A DNA stretch of 64,000 nt from Weissella soli (GCF_001761545.1 NZ_CP017326.1:1488001-1552000), one strand, 5' to 3'; positions 35,404-44,893 are shown, numbered from the stretch's first letter. Program-made: numbers and translations. The notes: generated by a model not told the origin, from the sequence alone.

Positions 35404-36765
35404 TTAATCAGAAATTCTATTCTTTGATCCATCTTGCAAACGCACGACTTCAAACGAATCAATATAAGCATCATCAGCTGAATCTAGTGGAATGACATTG
35501 AATTCAGCAACGTGCAACGTTTCACCCTTCTTAATATCAGGTTTTTGTTCCAAGACATACCCCGTCAATGTGACCATCTCAGAATCGTCAAATGGTTTTA
35601 CATCGGTATCAAAATAACGTTCAAAATCGTATAGCGTCATCTTACCAGAAATGTGATAGATCTCCTCGCCATCCTCGGAGTGACCAACCTTTTCAACCAA
35701 ACGATGATCGCTCGTGTTTTCATCACGTAAAGCACCAAACAACTCTTCATAGATATCCGTGTCGGTCACGACACCAGAGGTACCACCATATTCGTTCTTA
35801 ACGACCGCCATCGGTGTACTATCCTTCATCATCTTGCTCAAAGCGTCCGTCAAACCTAGATTCTCAGGGACCGTTGGCAAGGAACGGACAATTTTGGCAA
35901 TCGTCACTGAATCATCCAACTGTAACTGACGCATCAGATCATAGTTACGGACATAACCGATAATCTTATCTTTATCATTGTCAGCCGTCACTGGCAAACG
36001 TGAGTGCTTTGTTTCGAAGTAAACCCGCGCGACATCCTTAACCGTTGCGGTCACATCCACAACGGTCATTTGTGTCCGGTCGACCATGATGTCAACTGCC
36101 ACTTTTTCCGTCATTTCAAAGGCCCGCTCCATAAAACGGACTTCTTCATCTTCCAATTCACCCGTTTTGGCCGCCGCCCGTGACAAATTCAAAATTTCAC
36201 TTTCAGAATAAACCTCGCCACCTTCGTCCACTGACTTTAAGCCAAAGAGGCGCAAAAGACCTTCTGCTGACTTATTCAAAAACCAGACGAATGGGTAGAA
36301 CAACTGGTGTGACCAATGAAGTGGTCGCACAATTAACATCATCACCTTAATGGGGAACTCAATCGCCAAATTCTTAGGCAAAAGTTCAGTTACGACAACT
36401 TCAACGTACGTCAATAATAGCAACGCGATAACTGAAGCGATCGCTCCCGCACTAACCCCCGGCAACTTTTGCAGGATACCCATTTCCAATAGGAGGTGGG
36501 CAACCGTTTCTTCACCCAACCAACCAATAATCAAACCACCGGCGGTAATTCCAACCTGTGTGGTTGATAGATATTCGTTCAGGTTTTCAACCATATGAAT
36601 AGCCGTCGCAATTGCTTTTGATGGCCTTTCACGTTGTTCTTGTAAATCTTCCAGCTGTGACCGCCGCACCTTAACTAAAGCAAATTCTGCCGCCACAAAC
36701 AAAGTCAATAATGCTAACACGATAAAAATCGCAACTAACGAACCAACTAACGCTCCTGTACTCAA
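35404..36765 (-). CDS. CNNM/CBS/CorC-type membrane protein (hemolysin C family)
   Basis: 453 aa: N-terminal CNNM domain with four helices (about 8-190), two CBS domains (about 215-335; IMVDRTQMTVVDVTATV, KDKIIGYVRNYDLMRQL, VKNEYGGTSGVVTDTDIYEELFGALRDE), and a C-terminal CorC_HlyC domain (about 365-440, YHISGKMTLYDFERYFDTDV). Members are proposed magnesium exporters or regulators; 'hemolysin' is a historical label. A tandem paralogue lies 114 bp upstream, same strand. Confidence 0.9.
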   Translation of the reverse strand: MSTGALVGSLVAIFIVLALLTLFVAAEFALVKVRRSQLEDLQEQRERPSKAIATAIHMVENLNEYLSTTQVGITAGGLIIGWLGEETVAHLLLEMGILQKLPGVSAGAIASVIALLLLTYVEVVVTELLPKNLAIEFPIKVMMLIVRPLHWSHQLFYPFVWFLNKSAEGLLRLFGLKSVDEGGEVYSESEILNLSRAAAKTGELEDEEVRFMERAFEMTEKVAVDIMVDRTQMTVVDVTATVKDVARVYFETKHSRLPVTADNDKDKIIGYVRNYDLMRQLQLDDSVTIAKIVRSLPTVPENLGLTDALSKMMKDSTPMAVVKNEYGGTSGVVTDTDIYEELFGALRDENTSDHRLVEKVGHSEDGEEIYHISGKMTLYDFERYFDTDVKPFDDSEMVTLTGYVLEQKPDIKKGETLHVAEFNVIPLDSADDAYIDSFEVVRLQDGSKNRISD

Positions 36766-36879
36766 ATGAATACCTCTTTCTTTTTAATCAATAATCTCAC
36801 TACTAATGAACCCAATTATACCTGAAATATCCAGAAATGCTTAACGAAAAACGCCGACACAGGCCGACGTTTTCTACGA

Positions 36880-38247
36880 TTAATCTTCTGCTTGAACTGA
36901 ATCTTCAATATCTTCGATAGTTAAAGGAAGTTGCACAACTTCGAATTCATTAATATAGGCATCTTTGTGATCCAATGCCCTAATCTCAAAGTTTTCAACC
37001 TTCAAAACTTCACCGACTTCAATATCAGGATTTTCATGCAGAACATATCCGGTCAAAGTTACCATTTCTGATTCTTCAAATTCAGTAATCTCAGTGTCAA
37101 AATAACGATCAAAATCGTACAATGTCATCTTACCACTAATCTTATAGTGCATATTACCATCATCATCTGAGGCAATCTTGGCAACCAAATCATCGGCGAC
37201 ATCGTCAATTTCGTCACGCACCGTGCCAAACAATTCTTCGTAGATATCCTTATCAGTCACGATACCTGAGGTACCACCATATTCGTCCTTAACCACCACG
37301 ATAGGGGCCCGGTGTGTGATCATTTCTGTCAACACATCCTGAACATCTTGGTTTTCTGAGACATTCGGAATATTACGTAGAATTGTGCGGACTGAAGCTT
37401 GGTCGTTCAAGCGACCTTGACGTACTAAATCAAATGAATAGACATAGCCCAGGATTTTATCCTTGTCGCCATTAGCCACAACAGGGAATCGTGAATAACG
37501 CGTCTCTAGATACAACGCTAACCCATCTCCAATGGTTGCCGTGACGTCAATGACTGTCAACTGTGTACGGTCAATCATGATGTCGATGGCGACCTTGTCA
37601 TTCATATCGAAGGCTCGTTTCATGAACCGGACGTCTTCTTCGTCCAATTCACCAGCATGGGCTGCATCTTCAGATAATGACAAGATTTCAGTTTGTGAGT
37701 AGATATCTTCATCAGGATGGGTATTGAATCCCATTGCTCTCGTGATGACAATTGCTGCCCGGTCAAATAGCCAAATCAACGGATACAAAATCACGTGGAA
37801 AAAGCGGACTGGCCGTGTGATAAACAGTAACACACTTACTGGCTTATCAATGGCAATATTCTTAGGTACCAAGTCCGTGAACACGGCATGGATAAATGTG
37901 AAAATCAAAATAGCTGCCACAGACGCTACTGGATGAGCCCATTCTTTAGGCAAAACATTCGTACTTAAAATTAGGTTAGCAATAAACTCTTCACCAATCC
38001 AACCAAGAATCAATGACGTTAGGGTAATTCCAACTTGAGCAGTTGAAAGATACTCAGTCAATCGCTCGGTCATATGAATGGCATTATCTAAGTTCCGAGA
38101 TGGTGTTTCGCGATCCTCCTGCAGTGCGCGTAACGCACTGGGACGGACTTTAACCAATGAATACTCAGTTAAAGTAAATAGGACAGCAAGCAATAGGATG
38201 ACAATAATCACCACAATATTAATGATAATAGACGGACCGGAATCCAT
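36880..38247 (-). CDS. CNNM/CBS/CorC-type membrane protein, second copy
   Basis: 455 aa with the same order of domains as the 35.4-36.8 kb gene and long stretches of shared sequence: IGWIGEEFIANL-like helix, IMIDRTQLTVIDVTATIGD, KDEYGGTSGIVTDKDIYEELFGTVRDE and YKISGKMTLYDFDRYFDTEI. The two arose by tandem duplication and have diverged most in the membrane domain and the tail. A possible role in divalent cation balance is inferred from the family only. Confidence 0.9.
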   Translation of the reverse strand: MDSGPSIIINIVVIIVILLLAVLFTLTEYSLVKVRPSALRALQEDRETPSRNLDNAIHMTERLTEYLSTAQVGITLTSLILGWIGEEFIANLILSTNVLPKEWAHPVASVAAILIFTFIHAVFTDLVPKNIAIDKPVSVLLFITRPVRFFHVILYPLIWLFDRAAIVITRAMGFNTHPDEDIYSQTEILSLSEDAAHAGELDEEDVRFMKRAFDMNDKVAIDIMIDRTQLTVIDVTATIGDGLALYLETRYSRFPVVANGDKDKILGYVYSFDLVRQGRLNDQASVRTILRNIPNVSENQDVQDVLTEMITHRAPIVVVKDEYGGTSGIVTDKDIYEELFGTVRDEIDDVADDLVAKIASDDDGNMHYKISGKMTLYDFDRYFDTEITEFEESEMVTLTGYVLHENPDIEVGEVLKVENFEIRALDHKDAYINEFEVVQLPLTIEDIEDSVQAED

Positions 38248-38349
38248 AATTTGATTTTCCTTCTTTCAAAAAATATTTTAATAGTATGATTCTAGCAAAA
38301 AAAACAGGTGCATAAAAGCCCTTTAACTGGCTTCTTTACTTTTTATTCA

Positions 38350-39246
38350 TTATTCGCCGTACACGCCGGCATCAAAAAGGGCATTATGCAGGGTGATGAA
38401 TTGCTCTAACGTTAATTTTTCAGCACGGATGCGGGGGTCTAACCCAACCGTTTCTAGTGCTGTCGTCAACTTGGTGGTAACTTCTTCAGTTTTACCAAAT
38501 TCAGAGATTAAATTATTCCATAGAGTCTTACGACGTAGCTTAAAGCCCACTTTGAATAACTGAAAGAGCTTCTTTTCATCTCGTGGTTGCACCGTCAATG
38601 GTTCACGCGGCGTTAAGACGATAATCGCTGAATCAACATTTGGATTTGGGACAAATGACCGACGATCAACAGTGAATGCCAACTTAGCCTGCATACGGTA
38701 TTGCACTGCCAAGGTCAGTGATCCGTAATCTTTCGTGCCTGGTTCAGCTGATAACCGATCGGCCACCTCTTTTTGCATCATGACGACAATGCTATCAAAA
38801 GTAATCCCTGATTCCAAAACCTGCATTAAAATAGGCGTCGTAATGTAATATGGTAAGTTTGCTACTAACTTCAAGGGTGCTTTGGGGTCATCAAAATGTT
38901 GCGTCAGAGCAGTCTCCAAATCAACCTTCAAAATGTCTTGATTGATCACCGTAACATTCTGATATGGCGCCAACGTCTCTGCTAAAACTTCGATCAAACG
39001 TTGATCAATTTCAAACGCTAGGACTTGTTGTGCAGCACGGGCTAATTGTTCCGTCAGAGCACCGATACCGGGCCCGATTTCCACCACGTTATCCGTGGTC
39101 GTCACTTCACCAGCGGCCACAATCTGCTTTAACACACCAATGTTAGTTAAAAAGTTTTGTCCCAATGATTTTTTGGTGTTGATACCATATTGATTCATGA
39201 TGGCTTGGGTACGAAGTGGCGTTGCAATATCTGGATAATCTGCCAT
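38350..39246 (-). CDS. ksgA: 16S rRNA dimethyladenosine transferase
   Basis: Dimethylates A1518 and A1519 of 16S rRNA in late 30S assembly. 298 aa; SLGQNFLTN at 27-35, SAM motif [10 protein letters not shown] at 56-65, and [11 protein letters not shown], the NLPY catalytic motif of the family. Starts directly after the rnmV stop (TAA then ATG), with GAGGAA inside rnmV, so the two are translationally coupled. rnmV-ksgA order is the standard Firmicutes arrangement. Confidence 0.97.
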   Translation of the reverse strand: MADYPDIATPLRTQAIMNQYGINTKKSLGQNFLTNIGVLKQIVAAGEVTTTDNVVEIGPGIGALTEQLARAAQQVLAFEIDQRLIEVLAETLAPYQNVTVINQDILKVDLETALTQHFDDPKAPLKLVANLPYYITTPILMQVLESGITFDSIVVMMQKEVADRLSAEPGTKDYGSLTLAVQYRMQAKLAFTVDRRSFVPNPNVDSAIIVLTPREPLTVQPRDEKKLFQLFKVGFKLRRKTLWNNLISEFGKTEEVTTKLTTALETVGLDPRIRAEKLTLEQFITLHNALFDAGVYGE

Positions 39247-39795
39247 TTATTTGTGTTCCTCTAATACTTTTTCTAATTGTGCAAGTGTGATGCCAAACAT
39301 TTGCAAGCGCTTCAATAATTGTTTTCCGTTCACATAACCAAGGCCCAATCGTTCTGAGACGTGTTCCCGCGTTTGGGCTGCCCTTGGATGACCAACGAAC
39401 CCCAACCGGCGCAAATCAGTCATCGACACGTCCGACACAGTCATACCATCACCAGTGGTCGCAACCGCCAATAAGGCGTTTTGAATTGCTGCAGTCGTTG
39501 CATATTCAATACCCAAACTATGATGTTTAACCAAAGCACCCGCGTCTTTTTTCGTCAAAAACGCATGTTTAGCATCGGGTACCAATGCGGTAATCATTTT
39601 ACGTAGGCGTTCCCCATTGAAATCAGGGTCAGTAAAGACAATGATACCACGGGTTTGGGCCGCCGTCAGGATAGCTTGCTTCTTTTCAGCTGGCAATGCC
39701 GAACCTATCGTCTCAATGGTATCTGCTTCAACGGCCATTTGAATGGCTTGTGTGTCGGATTTGCCCTCGACAATAATGACTTCTTTAATTTTCAT
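39247..39795 (-). CDS. rnmV: Ribonuclease M5
   Basis: Toprim-fold nuclease that matures 5S rRNA. 182 aa; VEGKSDTQAI at 9-18 holds the Toprim Glu, and VFTDPDFNGERL the DxD. The C-terminal half (HPRAAQTREHVSERLGLGYVNGKQLLKRL) is the RNase M5-specific domain. AAAGGAGACCCCCG precedes the ATG. Only 52 bp separate it from tatD, and most of that is a hairpin, so transcription probably depends on read-through from tatD. Confidence 0.95.
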   Translation of the reverse strand: MKIKEVIIVEGKSDTQAIQMAVEADTIETIGSALPAEKKQAILTAAQTRGIIVFTDPDFNGERLRKMITALVPDAKHAFLTKKDAGALVKHHSLGIEYATTAAIQNALLAVATTGDGMTVSDVSMTDLRRLGFVGHPRAAQTREHVSERLGLGYVNGKQLLKRLQMFGITLAQLEKVLEEHK

Positions 39796-39815
39796 CGGGG
39801 GTCTCCTTTGACAAT

Positions 39816-39846
39816 AAAAGGGATTGAGGCGTGCTCAATCCCGCTT
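39816..39846 (-). terminator. Hairpin with T-rich tail between tatD and rnmV
   Basis: GGGATTGAG/CTCAATCCC perfect 9-bp stem, then TTTTATTG on the minus strand. The tail is imperfect and no room remains for an rnmV promoter, which suggests a leaky terminator. Confidence 0.65.
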
Positions 39847-39847
39847 T

Positions 39848-40651
39848 TTACTGAATGTGCCACAGACGATGGGCATTAGCAGTCGTCAACTCGGCAACTT
39901 CGTTATAGGTCATGTCCAATTGTTCAGCAATACTTTCGATTGTGTACTTCACATACATCGGCTCGTTTGGCTTACCACGCATTGGCACTGGTGCCAAGAA
40001 TGGCGCGTCAGTTTCTACCAAAAGACGATCAAGCGGAACAACTTGTAAGGCCGCCTTAATTTCCTCAGATTTCTTAAAGGTCACAATGCCCGAAAATGAG
40101 ATGTACATACCAAGGTCTAGGAAACGCTTCACTTCTTCTGGACCACCTGTAAATGAATGCATGACACCACCAAATTCAGCCACGTTAGCTTCCTTCAGTA
40201 CTGCATACGTATCCTCAAAAGCATCACGTGAATGGACTGTGACTGGTAACTTAAACTCACGCGCCAGTGCAAGTTGCCGCTTGAAGGCGTCCTTTTGTTC
40301 GTCAGCTGTTGGGTTCTCTTCCCAGTGATAATCCAAGCCCATCTCACCAACACCAACCACGGCTGGATCAGCCAATTGGTCACGTAGGGTGGCTTCAGCA
40401 GCAGTATCAAATTGGCGGATATCTTCTGGTTGCCAACCAACGATTGCATGGATCCCTTCAAATTGATGGGCAATTTCTAGAGCACGTTGGTTACCCTCAA
40501 AATCATACCCGACCAAATTCATCTCTACAATGCGATATTCACGCGCGCGCGCCCAGTAAGCCGCTACATCATGCCAGAAACGATCATCATTCAAATGTGT
40601 ATGTGTATCAAAAGCGTCAGCGGGACGCTTGGTTGGATCATAAATTGCCAT
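39848..40651 (-). CDS. tatD: TatD-family metal-dependent DNase
   Basis: 267 aa TIM-barrel hydrolase. Metal ligands appear as FDTHTHLND (His17, His19), Glu in VGEMGLDYHW, HSRDAFED, MHSFTGG and VETDAPFLAP. TatD enzymes have 3'-5' exonuclease activity and are tied to DNA repair/fragmentation. In Firmicutes tatD precedes rnmV and ksgA, as here. Normal length, no missing ligand. Confidence 0.95.
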   Translation of the reverse strand: MAIYDPTKRPADAFDTHTHLNDDRFWHDVAAYWARAREYRIVEMNLVGYDFEGNQRALEIAHQFEGIHAIVGWQPEDIRQFDTAAEATLRDQLADPAVVGVGEMGLDYHWEENPTADEQKDAFKRQLALAREFKLPVTVHSRDAFEDTYAVLKEANVAEFGGVMHSFTGGPEEVKRFLDLGMYISFSGIVTFKKSEEIKAALQVVPLDRLLVETDAPFLAPVPMRGKPNEPMYVKYTIESIAEQLDMTYNEVAELTTANAHRLWHIQ

Positions 40652-40683
40652 AGTTTTATCTCTTATCTTCTATATCTCTGTTT

Positions 40684-40851
40684 GGGAAATTCCCACTAAT
40701 ACCCATTTTACCAGACTATTCATCCTTATTCAGTGAAATTGGCAAAGTTTCTGGTTTGATGAATGATTCAGTTGGCAATGCTGCCTATTGATTGTCTGGC
40801 AACGCTCAACCACGAATCGCCCAACCAGTTGATGCATACTACAAAATGTGA
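40684..40851 (+). pseudogene. Possible degraded coding remnant upstream of the yeiH-type gene
   Basis: One plus-strand frame reads protein-like for about 55 codons (FSEIGKVSGLMNDSVGNAAY, stop at 40789-40791, then LSGNAQPRIAQPVDAYYKM, stop), with a single TGA interrupting. There is no start with a ribosome site and no family was recognised. It may be the 3' end of a lost gene or chance. Confidence 0.25.
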
Positions 40852-40882
40852 TTTGTTACTAAAATTTAATCGTACGTTACCC

Positions 40883-40912
40883 TTGAGACGAGTAGAATAG
40901 GCTAAGTAATAT
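40883..40912 (+). promoter_or_regulatory. Promoter of the YeiH-type gene
   Basis: TTGAGA, 18-bp spacer, TAATAT, ending 20 bp before the start codon. Confidence 0.55.
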
Positions 40913-40932
40913 TTGAAAGGAGTCGCGATCAA

Positions 40933-41934
40933 ATGGCTATCAAAAAAGGCATGTGGCCTGGTATTATTTTAACCTTTGTACTCGCCCTGGCAGCAAAGTT
41001 GCTCGTTCAATTCATCCCCCAACTAGGTGCTGAAGCCTTGGCGATGCTCATCGGCATCGTTCTTGGTAATACCATTTTTAACGATTCAAAATGGAGTTTA
41101 GGCATCAAATGGGCTGAAAAATTTCCTATTGAAATTGGTATCGCGTTACTGGGTTTAACCGTAACCCTAGCAACGATTGAAACGTTAGGTTGGTCTGGCG
41201 TAATCTTTATACTCTTACAAATGACCTTAACCATTATTTTCGTGATGTGGCTTGGGGGCCGTATTTTCAAAGTTAGTCCTGAAGCAGCCATGCTAATGGG
41301 TGCTGGCAACGCGGTCTGCGGGTCCTCGGCCATCGCCTCAGTAGCACCAGCCATTGGTGCCACTGATGATCAACGTCGGACCTCAGTCGCTACCGTCTCA
41401 ATTATGGGGGTCATTTTATTGCTGGTTTTACCCTTCTTAGGTCCGAACTTGCTACATCATGACAACTTATTAGTCGGTGCTTTAATTGGTGGCACAGTGC
41501 AATCAGTGGGGCAAGTTGTCGGCACGGCGGCGCTAGTGAATCCTACCGTTGTGACTTATGCCACCTTATTCAAGATGTTACGCGTCATCCTCTTGTCTGT
41601 CGTCGTTGTAGCCCTTTCTAATCATGCTCATAAGCTGCAAAACGCAACCACCGCGACGCCTCAATCGGGGTTCAAATTCAAGGCACCCTGGTTTGTCACA
41701 ACATTTGTCATATTGATGCTCCTAGGATCGGTTATGACTTTACCAACCCTGCTTACCGGTACGGCAAAATCAATTTCTGGTTTCTTCGGTGTTGTGAATT
41801 TGGCTGGCATTGGTTTGAATTTAAAATGGACAACCATCAAGGCAGCCGGTGGTAAATTCTTCGGTTACGGTCTGGTAATCATTATTTTCCAGGTTGCTTT
41901 GGCCTTATTGTTAATTTATACACTGATGCATTAA
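40933..41934 (+). CDS. YeiH/UPF0324-family putative sulfate exporter
   Basis: 333 aa membrane protein with about ten helices. LAMLIGIVLGNTIF (about 36-49), GIALLGLTVTLATIETLG (about 69-86) and MGAGNAVCGSSAIASVAPAIGA (about 117-138) are conserved in UPF0324; the last is its hallmark. The family has been annotated as putative sulfate exporter; substrate has not been demonstrated to my knowledge. GAAAGGAGTCGCGATCAA lies before the ATG. Monocistronic with promoter and terminator. Confidence 0.88.
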   Translation: MAIKKGMWPGIILTFVLALAAKLLVQFIPQLGAEALAMLIGIVLGNTIFNDSKWSLGIKWAEKFPIEIGIALLGLTVTLATIETLGWSGVIFILLQMTLTIIFVMWLGGRIFKVSPEAAMLMGAGNAVCGSSAIASVAPAIGATDDQRRTSVATVSIMGVILLLVLPFLGPNLLHHDNLLVGALIGGTVQSVGQVVGTAALVNPTVVTYATLFKMLRVILLSVVVVALSNHAHKLQNATTATPQSGFKFKAPWFVTTFVILMLLGSVMTLPTLLTGTAKSISGFFGVVNLAGIGLNLKWTTIKAAGGKFFGYGLVIIIFQVALALLLIYTLMH

Positions 41935-41969
41935 CCGCAAACCTACCTGTCACTCAACCACCATTTTTA

Positions 41970-42017
41970 AAGCACGCGCGCATGCGGGCACTTGGCTCCT
42001 ATGTGCGGGTGCTTTTT
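41970..42017 (+). terminator. Intrinsic terminator after the YeiH-type gene
   Basis: AAGCACGCGCGCAT pairs with ATGTGCGGGTGCTT (one mismatch) across a 17-base loop and is followed by five T. Confidence 0.75.
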
Positions 42018-42179
42018 GATTGCTTTGACCGGGGGTTAGATATTGTGGTTTACCCCGTTAAGTTCTACAATAAGAAAATCTACAATTATCTCATTTGATA
42101 ATGTCTATCCAAAAAATAAAATAACCGATACATCATGCCCACCTTCAGCAGCAGATGTATCAAAGAAGGAGATCTACTT

Positions 42180-43214
42180 ATGCGTCAAGCAAAGTCTGCC
42201 TTTTGGCAAAACATTGTTGATACAGCCCACACACATGGTGAAAACACACCTTTCTTTTCCCTAGCGCCCATGGAAGCAGTCACTGATACTGTTTTTCGGC
42301 GCGTGGTTGCTAAGGCGGCAGCACCTGATGTCTTTTTAACTGAATTCATCAATGCACGCAGTGTTGCTCATCCTAAAGCTAAGTTTTCAGTCCAAGGTCG
42401 CTTGGCAGTCACTGAAGACGAACAAATGCCCATCGCCCAACTTTGGGGTAACCGGCCTGAAGACTTTATTTCAGCGATTGCAGAAGTTAAAGAACGCGGC
42501 TACCAAGCGATCGACCTTAATATGGGGTGTCCGGATGGTACGGTGATCAAGAATCACGGTGGCTCAGATTTGATTTTGCATCCAGCCGATGCAGCGCGGG
42601 TGATTGCTGCTGCTAAGGAAACAGGGTTGCCCGTCTCTGTGAAAACGCGTTTAGGCTTCAATAATCTTGACACTTACAAGTCATGGTTGCCATTCTTATT
42701 GCAACAAGACGTACAATTATTGACCGTGCATTTGCGCACCCGGAAGGAAATGTCCAAGGTACCCGCTCATTACGAATTAATTGATGAAATTATCGCCATG
42801 CGCGATGCGATTTCACCAAATACTTTACTGCAAATCAATGGTGACATTGCCGATCGCGCTGCTGGATTAAAGCTAGTCCAAGAGCACCCGGGGATTGATG
42901 GCATCATGATTGGTCGGGGTATCTTTAACGACCCTTACTGCTTTGAACATGAGCCTAAAGAACATAGCTTGGCCGAAAATCTTGAATTGTTGCGCATGCA
43001 ACTAGATTTGTATGACGAATTCACTGCTAATTTTGGTCCGATGCACTTCCAAAAATTGAAGCGTTTCTTCAAGATCTACGTACGTAATTTTTCCTATGCC
43101 TCAGATTTGCGGATGGCTTTGATGGACACTAATTCAACGACTGAAGTTCGTGAAATTTTGGCCAAATTTGATCAGGAATGGGCAGCTCACAAAGCTGCTT
43201 CAGTTACCGCCTAA
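42180..43214 (+). CDS. tRNA dihydrouridine synthase
   Basis: FMN enzyme reducing uridine in tRNA. 344 aa: TIM-barrel with FSLAPMEAVTDTVFR at 26-40, NMGCPDG with catalytic Cys at 117, the KTRLG motif at about 154-158, and LQINGDI and MIGRGIFNDPY for FMN phosphate binding. The C-terminal tRNA-binding helical domain includes HFQKLKRFFKIYVRNF. The ATG at 42180 follows AAGAAGGAGATCTACTT. The tag gene starts 11 bp downstream, so the two form an operon. The Dus subgroup is not assigned. Confidence 0.92.
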   Translation: MRQAKSAFWQNIVDTAHTHGENTPFFSLAPMEAVTDTVFRRVVAKAAAPDVFLTEFINARSVAHPKAKFSVQGRLAVTEDEQMPIAQLWGNRPEDFISAIAEVKERGYQAIDLNMGCPDGTVIKNHGGSDLILHPADAARVIAAAKETGLPVSVKTRLGFNNLDTYKSWLPFLLQQDVQLLTVHLRTRKEMSKVPAHYELIDEIIAMRDAISPNTLLQINGDIADRAAGLKLVQEHPGIDGIMIGRGIFNDPYCFEHEPKEHSLAENLELLRMQLDLYDEFTANFGPMHFQKLKRFFKIYVRNFSYASDLRMALMDTNSTTEVREILAKFDQEWAAHKAASVTA

Positions 43215-43225
43215 AAGGAGCTACT

Positions 43226-43807
43226 ATGACTGATATTGTGCGTTGCGCTTGGGTTAATAACTATAAGCAAAATGATTTAATGACTGCTTACCATGATAAT
43301 GAATGGGGGCGCCCCTTTCACGGCGATGATAATCAATTATTCGAATTGCTGACACTCGAAATTTTCCAAGCCGGCCTGAGTTGGGAAACCATTCTTAACA
43401 AACGGGCCAACTTTAAGGCCGCCTTTGCGAATTTCGATGTTGATCGTGTGGCTAGTTTTACTGAAATTGATTTTGAACGCTTAATCGCTGACGCTGGTAT
43501 TATCCGTAATCAGTTAAAAATCAAAGCTACCATTAACAATGCCCGCGTTATCCAGGCCATGCATCATCGTGATGAAAATTTCGTCGACTACATGTGGCAG
43601 TTCACTGAGCAACAAGTTATCGATCATGCCATTGTTGTAATGGCAGACATCCCCGCCAAAAATGCCTTATCCGAAAAGGTAGCTAAACAAATGAAGCATG
43701 ATGGTTTTAAATTTACCGGTCCAACGTCAATGTATTCCTTCTTGCAAGGGATGGGTGTCATCAATGACCATGAAATAAACTGCGCATTCAATCTCAATCA
43801 TGCCTAA
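43226..43807 (+). CDS. tag: DNA-3-methyladenine glycosylase I
   Basis: Removes 3-methyladenine from DNA. 193 aa; zinc-snap ligands are visible as Cys7 (RCAWV), His23 (YHDNEWG), His182 and Cys186 (NDHEINC). The substrate pocket region LTLEIFQAGLSWETILNKR at about 45-63 is typical of Tag. AAAAGGAGCTACT precedes the ATG at 43226; the frame is open further back into the dus gene but without support. Ends at a clear terminator. Confidence 0.96.
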   Translation: MTDIVRCAWVNNYKQNDLMTAYHDNEWGRPFHGDDNQLFELLTLEIFQAGLSWETILNKRANFKAAFANFDVDRVASFTEIDFERLIADAGIIRNQLKIKATINNARVIQAMHHRDENFVDYMWQFTEQQVIDHAIVVMADIPAKNALSEKVAKQMKHDGFKFTGPTSMYSFLQGMGVINDHEINCAFNLNHA

Positions 43808-43813
43808 ATCATG

Positions 43814-43844
43814 AAAAACCAAGGGAGTCCCCCTTGGTTTTTTT
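43814..43844 (+). terminator. Intrinsic terminator after tag
   Basis: AAAACCAAGGG/CCCTTGGTTTT hairpin followed by a T run. Confidence 0.85.
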
Positions 43845-43909
43845 ACGAGTGGCCATATGCTTGACTATCTTGTGGAATTTAACGAAAAAAGGTACCCTAA
43901 TATCACAAA

Positions 43910-43970
43910 TAAGAAGTTTTACCGGGTCCCCCTCTGCTAGACATGCCGGAGCAATCAGACCCCCTTCTTA
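43910..43970 (+). repeat. Nested hairpin upstream of the esterase gene
   Basis: Three nested stems: TAAGAAG/CTTCTTA outside, GGGTC/GACCC in the middle and CTCTG/CGGAG inside, with unpaired bases between. It ends 31 bases before the esterase ATG, which has only a weak ribosome site. No T run follows. Resembles a structured leader; class unknown. Confidence 0.5.
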
Positions 43971-44001
43971 AAGCATTACTCTTGAAAGTTGGTATATATT
44001 G

Positions 44002-44889
44002 ATGGAACGTTTTATTGATCGCACCTATGACCACATCCCCGCACAGACTGATTTTGTGACCCGTCAATGGTTGGACATTCCTTACATGGAAGGTCCCCGT
44101 CACACCCTTGATATTTACCTACCAAATGAAGTGCATGATGCCTATCCCACGATCATTGATATCTACGGTGGTGGTCTGATCCTGGGTGAAAAGAGCTCTC
44201 ACAAGCTCGAACCAGCCTTACGCCTATTAGAAAAAGGATATGCTGTGGTTAGCATCAATTATTCATTGATTTCCCAAGCTCCTTTCCCGACCCAAATTTT
44301 GGAAGTGAAAGCAGCCATCCGTTGGGTCAAAGCACATGCCAGTGAATTCAACTTTGATGCCGCCCGCATTGCCTTGATGGGTGAATCTTCAGGGGCCCAT
44401 CTGGCATTGCTTGCTGGCGTAACAGCTGACCAGACGATGAACGAACCCCTTTTCGGACAATCACCAACGCAGTCAACAACGGTGCAAGCGATTATCGCAC
44501 TATACGGTCCATATGTTTTTGATCAGTTTAATGCACAATTTGCTGAAAACAATGTGACGCCAAAATACGATGAAACAGGGGCTGCTGATTCATTTGAAGC
44601 CCAAATGTTTGGTGGCGTGGCCCCAGTTGAGGTGCCTGAGCAAGTTCGTTTAGCAAATCCTGCCACCTATTTCTCAACTGAAATGCCCCCAATTCTAGCC
44701 TTTGCCGGCACAGCGGATCCCGTCGTACCCGTACAACAAACTGAAAATATGATTACGGCCGCCCGCCAATTAGTTGCTGATGACCAGGCTGAATTGCATA
44801 TCGTCACCGGGGGCGTGCACGGTCCCAATGATTATATGACCCCAGCAATGACTAATTTGAAACTAGCTTTTCTTGAAAAGTGGTTGTAA
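44002..44889 (+). CDS. Alpha/beta-hydrolase, HSL-like carboxylesterase
   Basis: 295 aa cytoplasmic esterase/lipase. DIYGGGLILG (about 53-62) supplies the oxyanion hole in place of the usual HGGG; the nucleophile elbow GESSG has Ser129; Asp is in FAGTADPVVP and His in TGGVHGPNDY. The ATG at 44002 is directly preceded by an in-frame TTG; no strong ribosome site is present (GAAAGTTGG only), unusual in this window. A hairpin lies just upstream. Monocistronic, with terminator. Confidence 0.85.
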   Translation: MERFIDRTYDHIPAQTDFVTRQWLDIPYMEGPRHTLDIYLPNEVHDAYPTIIDIYGGGLILGEKSSHKLEPALRLLEKGYAVVSINYSLISQAPFPTQILEVKAAIRWVKAHASEFNFDAARIALMGESSGAHLALLAGVTADQTMNEPLFGQSPTQSTTVQAIIALYGPYVFDQFNAQFAENNVTPKYDETGAADSFEAQMFGGVAPVEVPEQVRLANPATYFSTEMPPILAFAGTADPVVPVQQTENMITAARQLVADDQAELHIVTGGVHGPNDYMTPAMTNLKLAFLEKWL

Positions 44890-44893
44890 TCGA

